DNA of 64,000 bases. Source: Nocardioides jishulii (lineage in GTDB: Bacteria; Actinomycetota; Actinomycetes; Propionibacteriales; Nocardioidaceae). Position 1 is the first letter of the stretch, and each line of letters begins with the position of its first letter. The translations under genes and the position numbers were made by a program. Positions 36,513-44,819 of the stretch are shown piece after piece. The stretch lies in contig NZ_CP040748.1 in the NCBI RefSeq assembly GCF_006007965.1, forward strand, positions 2,542,001-2,606,000, given 5' to 3'. The notes under the pieces were generated by a model that saw only the letters and a list, made by a program, of their open reading frames with translations, was not told the DNA's origin and did no database searches.

Positions 36513-37550
36513 TCACTCCCCCGTCAGTCCGATCTGCAGGTATGCGGCTGCATACCGCCCCTGCAACAGCAGCGAGGAGTAGCGTGCCAGCTCGCTCAGG
36601 GCGCCCGGGTCGCAGGTCAGGGTCTCCACGCGTACGCGGCGCTCGCCCGCCGTGCGGACCAGCCGGTCGCGCTCCTCGGCGACGACCGGGTGGTCGCTGC
36701 CGTCGTCGAGCACCACCAGCACGGGAGGCGCGCTGGCGGGGTCGGAGTCGAGCGGGTCGTCGAACAGGTCGCGCACCGGCGCCGACTCCATCACGGGGAG
36801 CAGGTGCTCGGCGTCGCCGGCGAGGGCGGAGACGCCGGTGGCCCGCCTCAACGACTCCGCGACGCGCCGCGCCGCCCGCGCGGCGAGGACGGTGCCTCCC
36901 CAGACCAGCGGCGTGCGGTCGGCCAGGGCGATCGCGAGCAGCTTGGCGGGATTGACCGACAGGTCCTGGTGGGGCGAGCAGACGGTGGCGACCTGGTCGA
37001 GGGCGCCGGCGACGTCGTCCACGTCGGTGTGCGGCCCGAGGTCGATCCGGTCGAGGAACTCCAGCATCACCACGGCTGCTGCCGACTGGTCACCGGTGAC
37101 CACCGGCAGCAGGTGGCACCAACGGCCCTCCGCGTGCTCGGCGACCAACGACTTCTCGGGCGCGGCCACGACCACCTGGGCTCCGCGGCGCAGTCCCTCG
37201 GTCACGGCCAGCGCGGAACCGTGGTCGGAGCCGTCGGGTGCCAGCACCACGACGAGGTCGAGGCTCCCCACCCACCCCGGCAGGCCCGGCATCGGCCAGG
37301 CCACGAACGGCACCGGGCACGAGGGCTCGAGCACGGCTCGGAGCAGTCGCGAGTCGGGCCCCGCGGCGACGACGGCCCTGGGACGGTTGGCCTGGTGCGC
37401 CTGGGCCACGGCTCGCTCGAGTGCCTCACCGACCTGCACCCGGTCACGGCGCACCCGGGCGCCGGCCTCGGCCAGCGTCCTCAGCATCGGGTCGGCAGCG
37501 GCCAGCACCCGCTCGTCGTCGAGGCGGGCCTCATCGAACCAGGTCGTCAT
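36513..37550 (-). CDS. SIS-domain sugar-phosphate isomerase-like protein (Rv3256c/TobH type)
   Basis: 345 aa, starting MTTWFDEARLDDERVLAAAD. Double-SIS architecture with sugar-phosphate binding stretches (VVLAPDGSDHGSALAV, VVVAAPEKSLVAEHA) and a C-terminal part like bifunctional phosphoglucose/phosphomannose isomerases (TPLVWGGTVLAARAARRVAESLRRATGVSA). It may interconvert mannose-6-phosphate and fructose-6-phosphate to feed manB; many actinobacterial homologs lack proven activity. It starts 10 bp after the Trm112-like stop codon. Confidence 0.8.
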   Translation of the reverse strand: MTTWFDEARLDDERVLAAADPMLRTLAEAGARVRRDRVQVGEALERAVAQAHQANRPRAVVAAGPDSRLLRAVLEPSCPVPFVAWPMPGLPGWVGSLDLVVVLAPDGSDHGSALAVTEGLRRGAQVVVAAPEKSLVAEHAEGRWCHLLPVVTGDQSAAAVVMLEFLDRIDLGPHTDVDDVAGALDQVATVCSPHQDLSVNPAKLLAIALADRTPLVWGGTVLAARAARRVAESLRRATGVSALAGDAEHLLPVMESAPVRDLFDDPLDSDPASAPPVLVVLDDGSDHPVVAEERDRLVRTAGERRVRVETLTCDPGALSELARYSSLLLQGRYAAAYLQIGLTGE

Positions 37551-37560
37551 CAGCGTCGTC

Positions 37561-37725
37561 TCAGGCGGGCTTGCGGGCCTCGTCGACCAGCAGGACCGGG
37601 ATGTCGTCACGCACGGGGTAGGCGTAGTGGCAACCGGTGCAGACCAGCTCCTCGCCCTCCACGGAGAGATCCGCGTGGCAGGCGGGGCAGACGATGATGT
37701 CGAGCAGGGCGGGGTCGAGGTTCAT
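37561..37725 (-). CDS. Trm112-like zinc-ribbon protein
   Basis: 54 aa. MNLDPALLDIIVCPACHADL and LVCTGCHYAYPVRDDIPVLL give the CxxC...CxxC zinc knuckle and the YPVRDGIPVLL ending of Trm112/YcaR proteins. Trm112 proteins activate methyltransferases in eukaryotes and archaea; in bacteria the role is open. Its ATG overlaps the manB stop (TGATG). Confidence 0.92.
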   Translation of the reverse strand: MNLDPALLDIIVCPACHADLSVEGEELVCTGCHYAYPVRDDIPVLLVDEARKPA

Positions 37726-39104
37726 CAGTGGCTCCTGATCGTGGAGAGGACGGCGTCGCGGACCTCGGCCATCGTGGCGTCGTCCTTGCCCTCGGAGTTG
37801 AGGCGCAGCAGCGGCTCGGTGTTCGAGGCCCTGACATTGAACCACCAGTCAGCGTGGGTGACGGTGAGGCCGTCGAGCTCGTCGACCTCCACGCCGTCGC
37901 GGCCCGCGTACTGCTCCTTGAGCCGGGCCAGCACGGCGCCCTGATCGGCGACGGTCGAGTTGATCTCGCCCGACGCCGGGTAGCGCTCGTACTCGGCCAG
38001 CAGCTCCGACAGGGGCAGGTCGGTCTCGGCGAGCGCCGCCATCGCGTGGAGCGCGGCCAGCATGCCCGAGTCGGCGCGCCAGAAGTCGCGGAAGTAGAAG
38101 TGGCCCGAGTGCTCGCCGCCGAAGACGGCGTCGGTCTCGGCCATCGTGGCCTTGATGAAGGAGTGGCCCACCCGGGTGCGCACCGGCTTGCCGCCCAGCT
38201 CGGTGACGATCTCCGGCACCGCACGCGAGGTGATGAGGTTGTGGATGACCGTGGCCCCCGGCTGCCTGGCCAGCTCGCGCGCGGCGATCAGCGCGGTGAG
38301 CGTCGAGGGCGAGACGGCACGGCCCTTCTCGTCGACGATGAAGCAGCGGTCGGCGTCACCGTCGAAGGCGAGCCCGATGTCGGCCTTCTCGGCCAGCACG
38401 GCCTTCTGCAGGTCGACGAGGTTCTCCGCCTCGATCGGGTTGGCCTCGTGGTTCGGGAAGGTGCCGTCGAGCTCGAAGTAGAGCGGCACCATCTCGACGA
38501 CGCCACCGATGCGGTCGAAGACCATCGGTGCGGTGAGCCCGGCCATGCCGTTGCCCGCGTCGACCACGACCTTGAGCCCACGGCCTCGCACGGGCGCCAG
38601 GCTCAGCAGGTGGTCGGCGTAGTCGGCCAGCACGTCGGTGGAGGTGATCTCGCCGGGCGTCTCGGCCTCGAGCGTGGTGCCGGCCGCGACGACGTCACGG
38701 ATCTCCGACAGACCGGTGTCCAGGCCCACCGGCACGGCACCGGGGCGGCACATCTTCATGCCGTTGTACTGCGCCGGGTTGTGGCTCGCGGTGAACATCA
38801 CGCCCGCGTGGCCCAGGTGGCCGGAGGCGAAGTAGAGCTGGTCGGTGGAGGCCAGGCCGATCATCACGACGTCGGCGCCGGCGGTGGCCGCACCCTCGGC
38901 GAAGGCCTGCGCCATGCCGGGCGAGGAGGGCCGCATGTCGTGGCCGACCACCACCGTGTCGGCCCCGAGCACCTGCACGAACGCGTTGCCCGTGGCACGG
39001 GCCAGGGTCTCGTCCATCTGGTCAGGAACGGTGCCGCGCACGTCGTACGCCTTGAAGATGGCGCCGAGGTTCGCGGGATCCAGGGTCGGGCTGGCGGATG
39101 TCAT
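37725..39104 (-). CDS. manB: Phosphomannomutase/phosphoglucomutase
   Basis: 459 aa. It converts mannose-6-P to mannose-1-P (or the glucose pair). Four-domain alpha-D-phosphohexomutase with the phospho-Ser loop MFTASHNPAQYNGMK, the metal-binding loop FDGDADRCFIVDE, the sugar-binding GGEHSGHFYFRDF and the phosphate-binding RASNTEPLLRLN. With manC it provides GDP-mannose. Start is ATG 39104 (MTSASPTLDP), which fits a leaderless -10. Confidence 0.94.
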   Translation of the reverse strand: MTSASPTLDPANLGAIFKAYDVRGTVPDQMDETLARATGNAFVQVLGADTVVVGHDMRPSSPGMAQAFAEGAATAGADVVMIGLASTDQLYFASGHLGHAGVMFTASHNPAQYNGMKMCRPGAVPVGLDTGLSEIRDVVAAGTTLEAETPGEITSTDVLADYADHLLSLAPVRGRGLKVVVDAGNGMAGLTAPMVFDRIGGVVEMVPLYFELDGTFPNHEANPIEAENLVDLQKAVLAEKADIGLAFDGDADRCFIVDEKGRAVSPSTLTALIAARELARQPGATVIHNLITSRAVPEIVTELGGKPVRTRVGHSFIKATMAETDAVFGGEHSGHFYFRDFWRADSGMLAALHAMAALAETDLPLSELLAEYERYPASGEINSTVADQGAVLARLKEQYAGRDGVEVDELDGLTVTHADWWFNVRASNTEPLLRLNSEGKDDATMAEVRDAVLSTIRSH

Positions 39105-39111
39105 GGCCGGG

Positions 39112-39117
39112 AGCCTA
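39112..39117 (-). promoter_or_regulatory. -10 element (TAGGCT), leaderless manB
   Basis: TANNNT hexamer on the minus strand, 7 bases before the ATG at 39104. It drives the manB / Trm112-like / SIS / DUF808 operon. Confidence 0.5.
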
Positions 39118-39136
39118 TCGGCCACCGCACAGAGGG

Positions 39137-39496
39137 TCAGTCCGTGGTCAGCACACGCAGGTGCCCGCGCCGCACGCCCTGGGAGGGGTCGTCGGTCGGC
39201 GGAGTCCGCGGCGCCGGCTCCGAGGGCCGGGCGGCCTCACGGACGGCGTCGGCGAGCGCAAGGAGGTCGTCGTTGGACGGCCCGGTGTCGCGCAGGTCGT
39301 TGGCCAGGCGCAGCACCTCCCAGCCCCGAGGGGCTGAGAGCCGCTCGCTGTGCTGCTCGCACAGGTCGTAGGCGTGCGGCTCGGCGTGGATGGAGAGGGG
39401 GCCCAGGACCGCCGTCTGGTCGGCGTACACGTACGTCAGGGTCGCGACCGCGTTGCGGCCGCACGCGGTGCGCGAGCAACGACGGGCGGAATTCAC
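39137..39496 (-). CDS. DUF3499 protein
   Basis: 119 aa. N-terminal CSRTACGRNAVATLTYVYADQTAVLGPLS and AYDLCEQHSERLSAPRGWEVLRL form the family signature; Cys residues near 7, 12 and 46 with His may hold a metal. Function unknown, conserved in actinobacteria beside manB (Rv3258c). The C-terminal 30 residues are a disordered Pro/Arg tail. GTG start at 39496 with leaderless -10. Confidence 0.9.
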   Translation of the reverse strand: MNSARRCSRTACGRNAVATLTYVYADQTAVLGPLSIHAEPHAYDLCEQHSERLSAPRGWEVLRLANDLRDTGPSNDDLLALADAVREAARPSEPAPRTPPTDDPSQGVRRGHLRVLTTD

Positions 39497-39503
39497 ACCG
39501 CAG

Positions 39504-39509
39504 ACGTTA
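39504..39509 (-). promoter_or_regulatory. -10 element (TAACGT), leaderless DUF3499 gene
   Basis: TANNNT hexamer on the minus strand, 7 bases before the GTG at 39496, in a 49-bp divergent gap. Confidence 0.5.
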
Positions 39510-39533
39510 CCTCGCGATGCACGCGGTGCCGTC

Positions 39534-39539
39534 TAGGCT
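39534..39539 (+). promoter_or_regulatory. -10 element (TAGGCT), leaderless metallopeptidase-fold gene
   Basis: TANNNT hexamer 6 bases before the ATG at 39546. Confidence 0.55.
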
Positions 39540-39545
39540 CGCGGC

Positions 39546-39968
39546 ATGGAGATCGCGCCGCGCCGGACCCGGGATCGCCGCGGTCGGGGCATGCGTGGGC
39601 CGGGCGTCATGCCGCGAACGCTCGGCACCCCGGCCCTGGGCAGCGAGCGGGAGCGCTTCGACGCCCTCGTGCTCAGCGTGGTGAAGGTCATCGACGCCCA
39701 CTGGCACGACCGGCTCGGGCTCGTCGAGTACGCGGTCGAGGACGCGCCGCTGGTGCCCGACGACTGGGACGACGCCGGGGTGCCGCTCGCGTCGGTGGTG
39801 CGCGGCCAGGGGGCCACGCCGAGTCGGCTGGTCCTCTTCCGCCGCCCCCTGGAGCACCGCGCCGACACGCGCGAGGAGCTGCGCGCGCTGGTCCTCACCG
39901 TGGTCGTCGAGCAGGTCGCCGAGCTGCTCGGGATGGACCCCGAGGACGTCGACCCGCGCAACCTGTGA
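39546..39968 (+). CDS. Metallopeptidase-fold protein (Rv3259 type) without HExxH
   Basis: 140 aa. It matches the small zincin-like family in pattern: FDALVLSVVKVIDAHWHDRLGLVEYAVEDAP, then LVLFRRPLEHRADTREELRALVLTVVVEQVAELLGMDPEDVDP. In catalytic zincins the last segment reads HExxHxxG; here the His are VEQVAELLG, so metal binding and catalysis are doubtful. Position opposite DUF3499 equals Rv3259. Leaderless ATG start. Confidence 0.82.
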   Translation: MEIAPRRTRDRRGRGMRGPGVMPRTLGTPALGSERERFDALVLSVVKVIDAHWHDRLGLVEYAVEDAPLVPDDWDDAGVPLASVVRGQGATPSRLVLFRRPLEHRADTREELRALVLTVVVEQVAELLGMDPEDVDPRNL

Positions 39969-40016
39969 AGGCCGCGAGTGACGTCCCAGCAGGCGTCGCG
40001 TCGGTGGAGCGCCGCG

Positions 40017-41417
40017 TCAGTAGAGCGCGGGGCCCACGTGCGGCACCCAGTTGTCGGTGACCAGCTCACGCACAGGTCGTACCGTCCCCGCGCCGGACTC
40101 GACCGCCGCCACGACCGGCACCCCGTCCACCACGACCTCCACCCAACGGGCGCGACCCGCGAGGTCGAGCCGGGCGCCCTGCCCGGGGCGTACGGTCAGC
40201 CGCCGCTCCTTGAGCGGCGTGCCGTCGGCGGCACGCTGCCGGACCCGGACGTCCGACGGCTCCTGGGCGCCGGCCACCACCAGACGGTGGTCCCCTCCGG
40301 CGAGGGTCGTCGCGCCCGACCCGGTCAGGGGCGCCGTGGCCACGGCATGGCTCAGTGTGTTGCCGTCCGTCGTGCGCAGGAGGCCGACGACGGGGGCATC
40401 GGCCTGCAGGCGCAGGGCCACCAGGCCAGCGGCGGCCCGCGAACGCAGGAAGGCACCCAGGTCGACGCTCACGGTGGCACCGCCCGGCACGGCGATCTCG
40501 GGCACGTCGGCCGGCGCGAACTCGCTCTCCGGCGTCACGGCCCTGAGCCGCACCAGGGTCTGGTCGGTGCCCGGGTTGGTGAGCACCAGGGTGCGGTCGC
40601 CCTCCCCGCGCCGGACCCCGGGGAGGTAGCTGTCGGTGGCCGGCGCGGCGGCGGGCGGGAGCCAGGAGACGGCCCGGTCGTCGCTGCCCAAGGGGTCGAC
40701 CCGGTCGACGACCGAGGAGGCCAGACGTCCGCGGTTGACCTGGATGTGGAGGGAGACGTCGTCGCGCTCCGGAAGGACCGCGGCCAGGTCGAGGGTGAGC
40801 TCGTCACGCGCCGGCACCGCGACACCGCGCAGGCGGGCGACCTCGCGGATGCCGTCGGCGGCGTGGACGACCACGTCCGCGATGGCGGGGCCACCGTCGG
40901 GGTTGACCAGGCGCAGCACCGAGGAGTGCTCGGCCCCCGCGCCGACGCCGGCGAACCACACGTCGCTGCTCGGGCGCAGGCAGTCGGTGGCGATGCCGCC
41001 GCCGCTGCGGCTGGCGACCAGGCCCGAGGCGGTCGGGCCCTGCCCGCGCAGGAGGTCGGTGCCCTTCGTACGCCACGTCGCGACGGCCCCGGAACCGACC
41101 TCCAGGTCGGCACCGGAGGTACGCAGTGCTCCCGAGACGTCCGGGTCGGCCAGGGCTGCCTGCAAGGTGTCGGCGCCTGCGAGCGCCGGTGGGCAGACCA
41201 CGACGGTCGAGGTCAGCGGCGTCGCGGAGGGCGGCTTCGCGGAGTCCTCGGTCGGGGCCGGGTCGACGGTCGCGAGGAGCCCGACCGTGGCGAGGGGGAT
41301 CACGAACGCCAGGACGGTCAGCGGGTTGACGGAGCGCTGCCCGGAGACGAGCGCGCGCCGCCGGTCGCGGGTGTCGGGACGCTCGGCGCGGCGGGAGGGG
41401 CGGGGCTCGGGGGTCAT
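40017..41417 (-). CDS. DUF5719 exported protein
   Basis: 466 aa. A basic N-terminus and one hydrophobic helix (about 32-50, LTVLAFVIPLATVGLLATV) anchor a large beta-rich extracytoplasmic domain with repeated segments (SVLRLVNPDGGPAIADVVVHAADG; TLVLTNPGTDQTLVRLRAVTP), as in DUF5719. Two Cys (VVCPP, TDCLRP) may pair. Function unknown. Its ATG overlaps the stop of the large glycosyltransferase gene by 4 bp, implying joint function in surface glycosylation. Confidence 0.87.
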   Translation of the reverse strand: MTPEPRPSRRAERPDTRDRRRALVSGQRSVNPLTVLAFVIPLATVGLLATVDPAPTEDSAKPPSATPLTSTVVVCPPALAGADTLQAALADPDVSGALRTSGADLEVGSGAVATWRTKGTDLLRGQGPTASGLVASRSGGGIATDCLRPSSDVWFAGVGAGAEHSSVLRLVNPDGGPAIADVVVHAADGIREVARLRGVAVPARDELTLDLAAVLPERDDVSLHIQVNRGRLASSVVDRVDPLGSDDRAVSWLPPAAAPATDSYLPGVRRGEGDRTLVLTNPGTDQTLVRLRAVTPESEFAPADVPEIAVPGGATVSVDLGAFLRSRAAAGLVALRLQADAPVVGLLRTTDGNTLSHAVATAPLTGSGATTLAGGDHRLVVAGAQEPSDVRVRQRAADGTPLKERRLTVRPGQGARLDLAGRARWVEVVVDGVPVVAAVESGAGTVRPVRELVTDNWVPHVGPALY

Positions 41418-44329
41418 GCGGCGGACCTCGATCGCACGAGAGTAGGGGCGGCGGCCACCAGGGCCACCAGCCAGGCGGCCCCCTGGATGACCAGGAGCAG
41501 GACGCGCCCCGCGCTCACCTCGCTGGCCACACCAGCGACCGAGGTCTCGCGGTCGACGCGCCAGGCGCGGGTGGAGCGGTCCTCGGCGCTGGCCTGGACC
41601 AGTCCGTCGACCGCGTCGAGGCCGGCGGAGACGCGCCCGTCGACGGGTGCCGGGAGCACGACGTACTCGATGCCGTGCTCGGCCAGGGCCTCCACGTCAC
41701 GAGGGCTGGGGGCTGAGACGAGGCGGGTGACGATGTCGGTCATCTCGCGGTCCTCCGGGGTCAGGCCGAGGATCTCGTCCTCCCCCACGGTGATCCCGTC
41801 GCCACGTCGGACCCGGTAGGTGACGCCGTCGTCGACCGAGCCGCGCACCACGAGGACGCCGTGGTCGTCCCCGGTCAGGGAGCTCTGCGCCATGTAGGCC
41901 GGAACCACCTCGGCCCGGTCCTCGTGGAAGGCGTTGTCGGCACCGAGCCACCAGACGATGCCGCCCAGCGGCACGGCCACGGCCACCGCGGCGACCACGG
42001 CCGCAATGGCTCGCTGCCACCACGGGTGCGGGTCACCGGAGAGGCGCCGTACGAGGGCACCGGTGCCGAGGGCGATCACGACGATGGCGATGCCCTGGAG
42101 CACCACGACGAAGAAGCCCATGCTGGGCGGGGTCGAGGTCGCCGGGAGGTCGAGCACGACGAGCCCCAGCACCGCGACCACGCAGGCGGCGGGGAGCGCG
42201 ACGAGCCATCCGATCATCACCGGCACCCGGGTGGAGATCGGGGCGATGGCCAGGACGGCGAGCACCCCGATCGGGACACCGAGCCACCACGGCGCGCCGA
42301 GGTCGGAGAGGCGTCCGGTCGCCAGGTCGGTGAAGTCGACGGCCGAGACGGGCAGGCGTCCCGCTTCGAGGAGGAGTCCCTGCACGGCTCCGGTGCCCAG
42401 CAGGGGCAGGAACCACGGGAGCAGCAGCACCGGGACGAGTCCCAGCGCGAGGGCGGGCGGCCCCCACGCGGACCGCTCGCGCAGCAGCCGGGGACTGATC
42501 GCGAAGGCGGCCGCGACGACGAGCGCAGAGGCCAGCAGGCCGAAGAGCCAGACACCGGGCACGAAGGCCGAGCAGAGCGCGAGGAGCAGCCCGGTACGCC
42601 AGGCGGCTCGCCAGCGACGCTCGGCGTCGGGGTCGGCGAAGCCGATGGCGGCGTGGGCCAGCCAGGGCAGCAGCGCCGCGAGCGCGACGGTCCCGAAGCG
42701 GCCCTCGCCCCAGGCGCCGGAGGTGGCGGGCACGAGTGCGTAGGTCACCGACCCCCAGACCAGGACCCAGGTCGAGAGGCCACGCGGGTCGACCAGACGG
42801 CCGACCAGGCGCAGGAGGCGCCACGCTCCCCACAGCGCGATCGGCACGGCCAGGAGCATCAGGACGCTGATCACCGCACCCGCGTTGCCGCCGGTGAAGA
42901 GGCCGGCGACCGCGAAGAGGGCGACGTAGGCCGGCGCCGGGACCCGGCTGCCGGTGCCGAGCGGGTGCTGGGACTCGACGTGGAGGCGCCACCAGTCGGC
43001 CGCGCTCTGCGGGACGGGTGACAGTGCGCCCCCCTGGATCTCGCCGAAGGCCGCGCGGGCGGCGACCACGGCGAGCACGACGAAGAGGGTGAGGACGAGC
43101 GCGACGGGGTTGGTGAAGAAGCGGTAGACCAGCCCGGAGTCGGCGTAGAGCTCCGCGTCGTCGTCATCGGGGTCGTCGGAGCGCCGAGGCTCCTTGGCGG
43201 CCTGGAGCGGTGCGAGCGCGGGCGAGGACGCGATCTCGGCGGCCAGCGCCGCCTCCTTCGCCTCACGGCGCCGGTCGGAGAGGTCCTGGGCGCTGCTCGC
43301 GAGCGCGGAGGCCAGGTCGGTGGCCACGTCGAGTCCGTGCCGGTAGGGCAGCCACCAGGGCGGCCGCAGGGCGGAGACGTCGCGCGGGGAGTGCTCACGC
43401 AGCGCGGCACGCTCACGGCGGGCGGCTCGGACCTGGCCGGGATGGGTGTAGATCGAGAGCAGCGCGGCCAGCTCGTCGAGCGCCTGGCCCACCGCCCGCA
43501 CGCCCAGCAGCCCCAGGACGCGGAGCAGGGTGCCGAAGAAGAGGCGGAACGTCTGCCAGAGCAGCTGGCGGGACTTCACGTTGGCCAGCAACGTCAGGAG
43601 CGCGGCGCGGCGCTCCTGGTAGTGCGGGTGGCGTCCGGTGAGCGCGGTGCGGCGGGTGCCCCGGCTGGCGGCCTCGGCGTGGAAGACCACGGCCTGGGGG
43701 ACGACGTACGTCCGGTGCCCCGCGCGCGCGGCCCGCCACCCGAAGTCGACGTCGTTGCCGAAGAGCGGCAGCCGCTCGTCGAAGCCTCCGAGCTCCTCCA
43801 GCACGCGACGACGCACGAGCATGCCGGCGGTGTTCACGGCCAGCACCTCGCGCTCCTGGTCGTGCTGCCCCTGGTCGTACTCCCCGCGCTCGAGGCCGGT
43901 CTCCCGACGGCCCGTGCCGGAGATGGTCACCCCGAGCTCGAGGAGCCGGCGCAGGGAGGGCCACTCGCGCAGCTTGGGGCCGAAGATCTCGACGTCGGGA
44001 TACTCCTGCGAGGCGGCGAGCAGCCACGCCAGCGCCTCGTGGTCCGGCGCGGAGTCGTCGTGCAGCAGCCAGATCCACTCGTCCTCGTCAGCGGGTGGGA
44101 GAGCGTCGAGGGCGGCCCGCACGGCGGCGGGGAAAGAGGTGGAGACCGGGAGGTCGACGACGGAGTCCTCGCCGAAGGCCTCCACCAGGAGGCCTCGGGA
44201 CTCGTCCTTGCTGCCGGTGTCGACGGCGAGGCAGCGATCGGCAGGACGGTGCTGGCTGCGCATCCCCTCGAGGACGTTCGGCAGCCACCTCGCCCCGTCG
44301 TGGCTGATCAGTACGGCGGAGACGGTCAC
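41414..44329 (-). CDS. Large membrane glycosyltransferase (GT2 domain plus multi-TM region)
   Basis: 971 aa. An N-terminal GT2 domain (about 1-280: AVLISHDGARWLPNVLEGM, WIWLLHDDSAPD with the DxD-like site, NTAGMLVRRRVLEELGGFDERLPLFGNDVDFGWRA) is followed by a long region with at least 12 transmembrane helices (about 400-800) and a C-terminal extracytoplasmic part (EHGIEYVVLPAPVDG). Probably makes or transfers a surface polysaccharide across the membrane. Same operon as DUF5719. GTG start at 44329 with leaderless -10. Mycobacteria have a similar gene next to whiB2. Confidence 0.85.
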   Translation of the reverse strand: MTVSAVLISHDGARWLPNVLEGMRSQHRPADRCLAVDTGSKDESRGLLVEAFGEDSVVDLPVSTSFPAAVRAALDALPPADEDEWIWLLHDDSAPDHEALAWLLAASQEYPDVEIFGPKLREWPSLRRLLELGVTISGTGRRETGLERGEYDQGQHDQEREVLAVNTAGMLVRRRVLEELGGFDERLPLFGNDVDFGWRAARAGHRTYVVPQAVVFHAEAASRGTRRTALTGRHPHYQERRAALLTLLANVKSRQLLWQTFRLFFGTLLRVLGLLGVRAVGQALDELAALLSIYTHPGQVRAARRERAALREHSPRDVSALRPPWWLPYRHGLDVATDLASALASSAQDLSDRRREAKEAALAAEIASSPALAPLQAAKEPRRSDDPDDDDAELYADSGLVYRFFTNPVALVLTLFVVLAVVAARAAFGEIQGGALSPVPQSAADWWRLHVESQHPLGTGSRVPAPAYVALFAVAGLFTGGNAGAVISVLMLLAVPIALWGAWRLLRLVGRLVDPRGLSTWVLVWGSVTYALVPATSGAWGEGRFGTVALAALLPWLAHAAIGFADPDAERRWRAAWRTGLLLALCSAFVPGVWLFGLLASALVVAAAFAISPRLLRERSAWGPPALALGLVPVLLLPWFLPLLGTGAVQGLLLEAGRLPVSAVDFTDLATGRLSDLGAPWWLGVPIGVLAVLAIAPISTRVPVMIGWLVALPAACVVAVLGLVVLDLPATSTPPSMGFFVVVLQGIAIVVIALGTGALVRRLSGDPHPWWQRAIAAVVAAVAVAVPLGGIVWWLGADNAFHEDRAEVVPAYMAQSSLTGDDHGVLVVRGSVDDGVTYRVRRGDGITVGEDEILGLTPEDREMTDIVTRLVSAPSPRDVEALAEHGIEYVVLPAPVDGRVSAGLDAVDGLVQASAEDRSTRAWRVDRETSVAGVASEVSAGRVLLLVIQGAAWLVALVAAAPTLVRSRSAA

Positions 44330-44335
44330 CCGTCA

Positions 44336-44341
44336 ACCCTA
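44336..44341 (-). promoter_or_regulatory. -10 element (TAGGGT), leaderless membrane glycosyltransferase
   Basis: TANNNT hexamer on the minus strand, 6 bases before the GTG at 44329. Confidence 0.5.
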
Positions 44342-44357
44342 GGGAAGGGCATCAAGA

Positions 44358-44376
44358 CCGTGCGAATCGGGCACGG
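44358..44376 (-). terminator. Weak hairpin after whiB
   Basis: CCGTGC (44358-44363) pairs with GCACGG (44371-44376), 7-base loop, 24 bases past the whiB stop on the minus strand. Confidence 0.35.
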
Positions 44377-44399
44377 AGAGTGTGCGGAGGCGGAACAGG

Positions 44400-44654
44400 T
44401 CAGACGGCGCGCTTCTTCAGCTTGCGACGCTCCCGCTCGGAGAGGCCGCCCCAGATCCCGAACCGCTCGTCGTTCATGAGCGCATACTCCAGGCAGTCGG
44501 TGCGGACGTCACACGTCAGGCAGACCTTCTTGGCCTCACGGGTCGAGCCACCCTTCTCAGGGAAGAAGGCTTCGGGGTCGGTCTGTGCGCAGAGCGCTCG
44601 ATCCTGCCAACCCATTTCTTCGGTGTCGGCATCGAGGAGAAACAGTTCCCGCAT
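44400..44654 (-). CDS. whiB2: WhiB-family transcription factor (WhiB2/WhmD type)
   Basis: 84 aa. Four cysteines, C22, C45, C48 and C54 (CxxCxxxxxC), hold a [4Fe-4S] cluster; GIWGG (66-70) and a basic tail ERERRKLKKRAV bind sigma-A and DNA. WhiB2 controls division and septation genes. Its place beside fbiA and opposite the F420 operon equals Rv3260c, which supports WhiB2. ATG with GAAAGGAG 7 bases upstream. Confidence 0.93.
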   Translation of the reverse strand: MRELFLLDADTEEMGWQDRALCAQTDPEAFFPEKGGSTREAKKVCLTCDVRTDCLEYALMNDERFGIWGGLSERERRKLKKRAV

Positions 44655-44725
44655 CGGCCCTCTCCTTTCAACCCAGTGTCCGGACCTCTCCCCGTCGTGA
44701 GGACCGTTTGAACAACACTAGTGGA

Positions 44726-44754
44726 ATTACATGCTTGTCGCGCACGTAAGTCAA
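44726..44754 (-). promoter_or_regulatory. whiB2 promoter
   Basis: On the minus strand TTGACT (44749-44754) and TGTAAT (44726-44731) are separated by 17 bp, close to sigma-70-type consensus. Predicted start near 44719 and a leader of about 65 nt. The fbiA promoter in the same 165-bp gap is not clear. Confidence 0.5.
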
Positions 44755-44819
44755 GCCCGATCCACAGAAGTCTGGGGTCTCCTGCGTGTCGCAGAAGGGT
44801 TCAGGCAAAGATATGTCGT

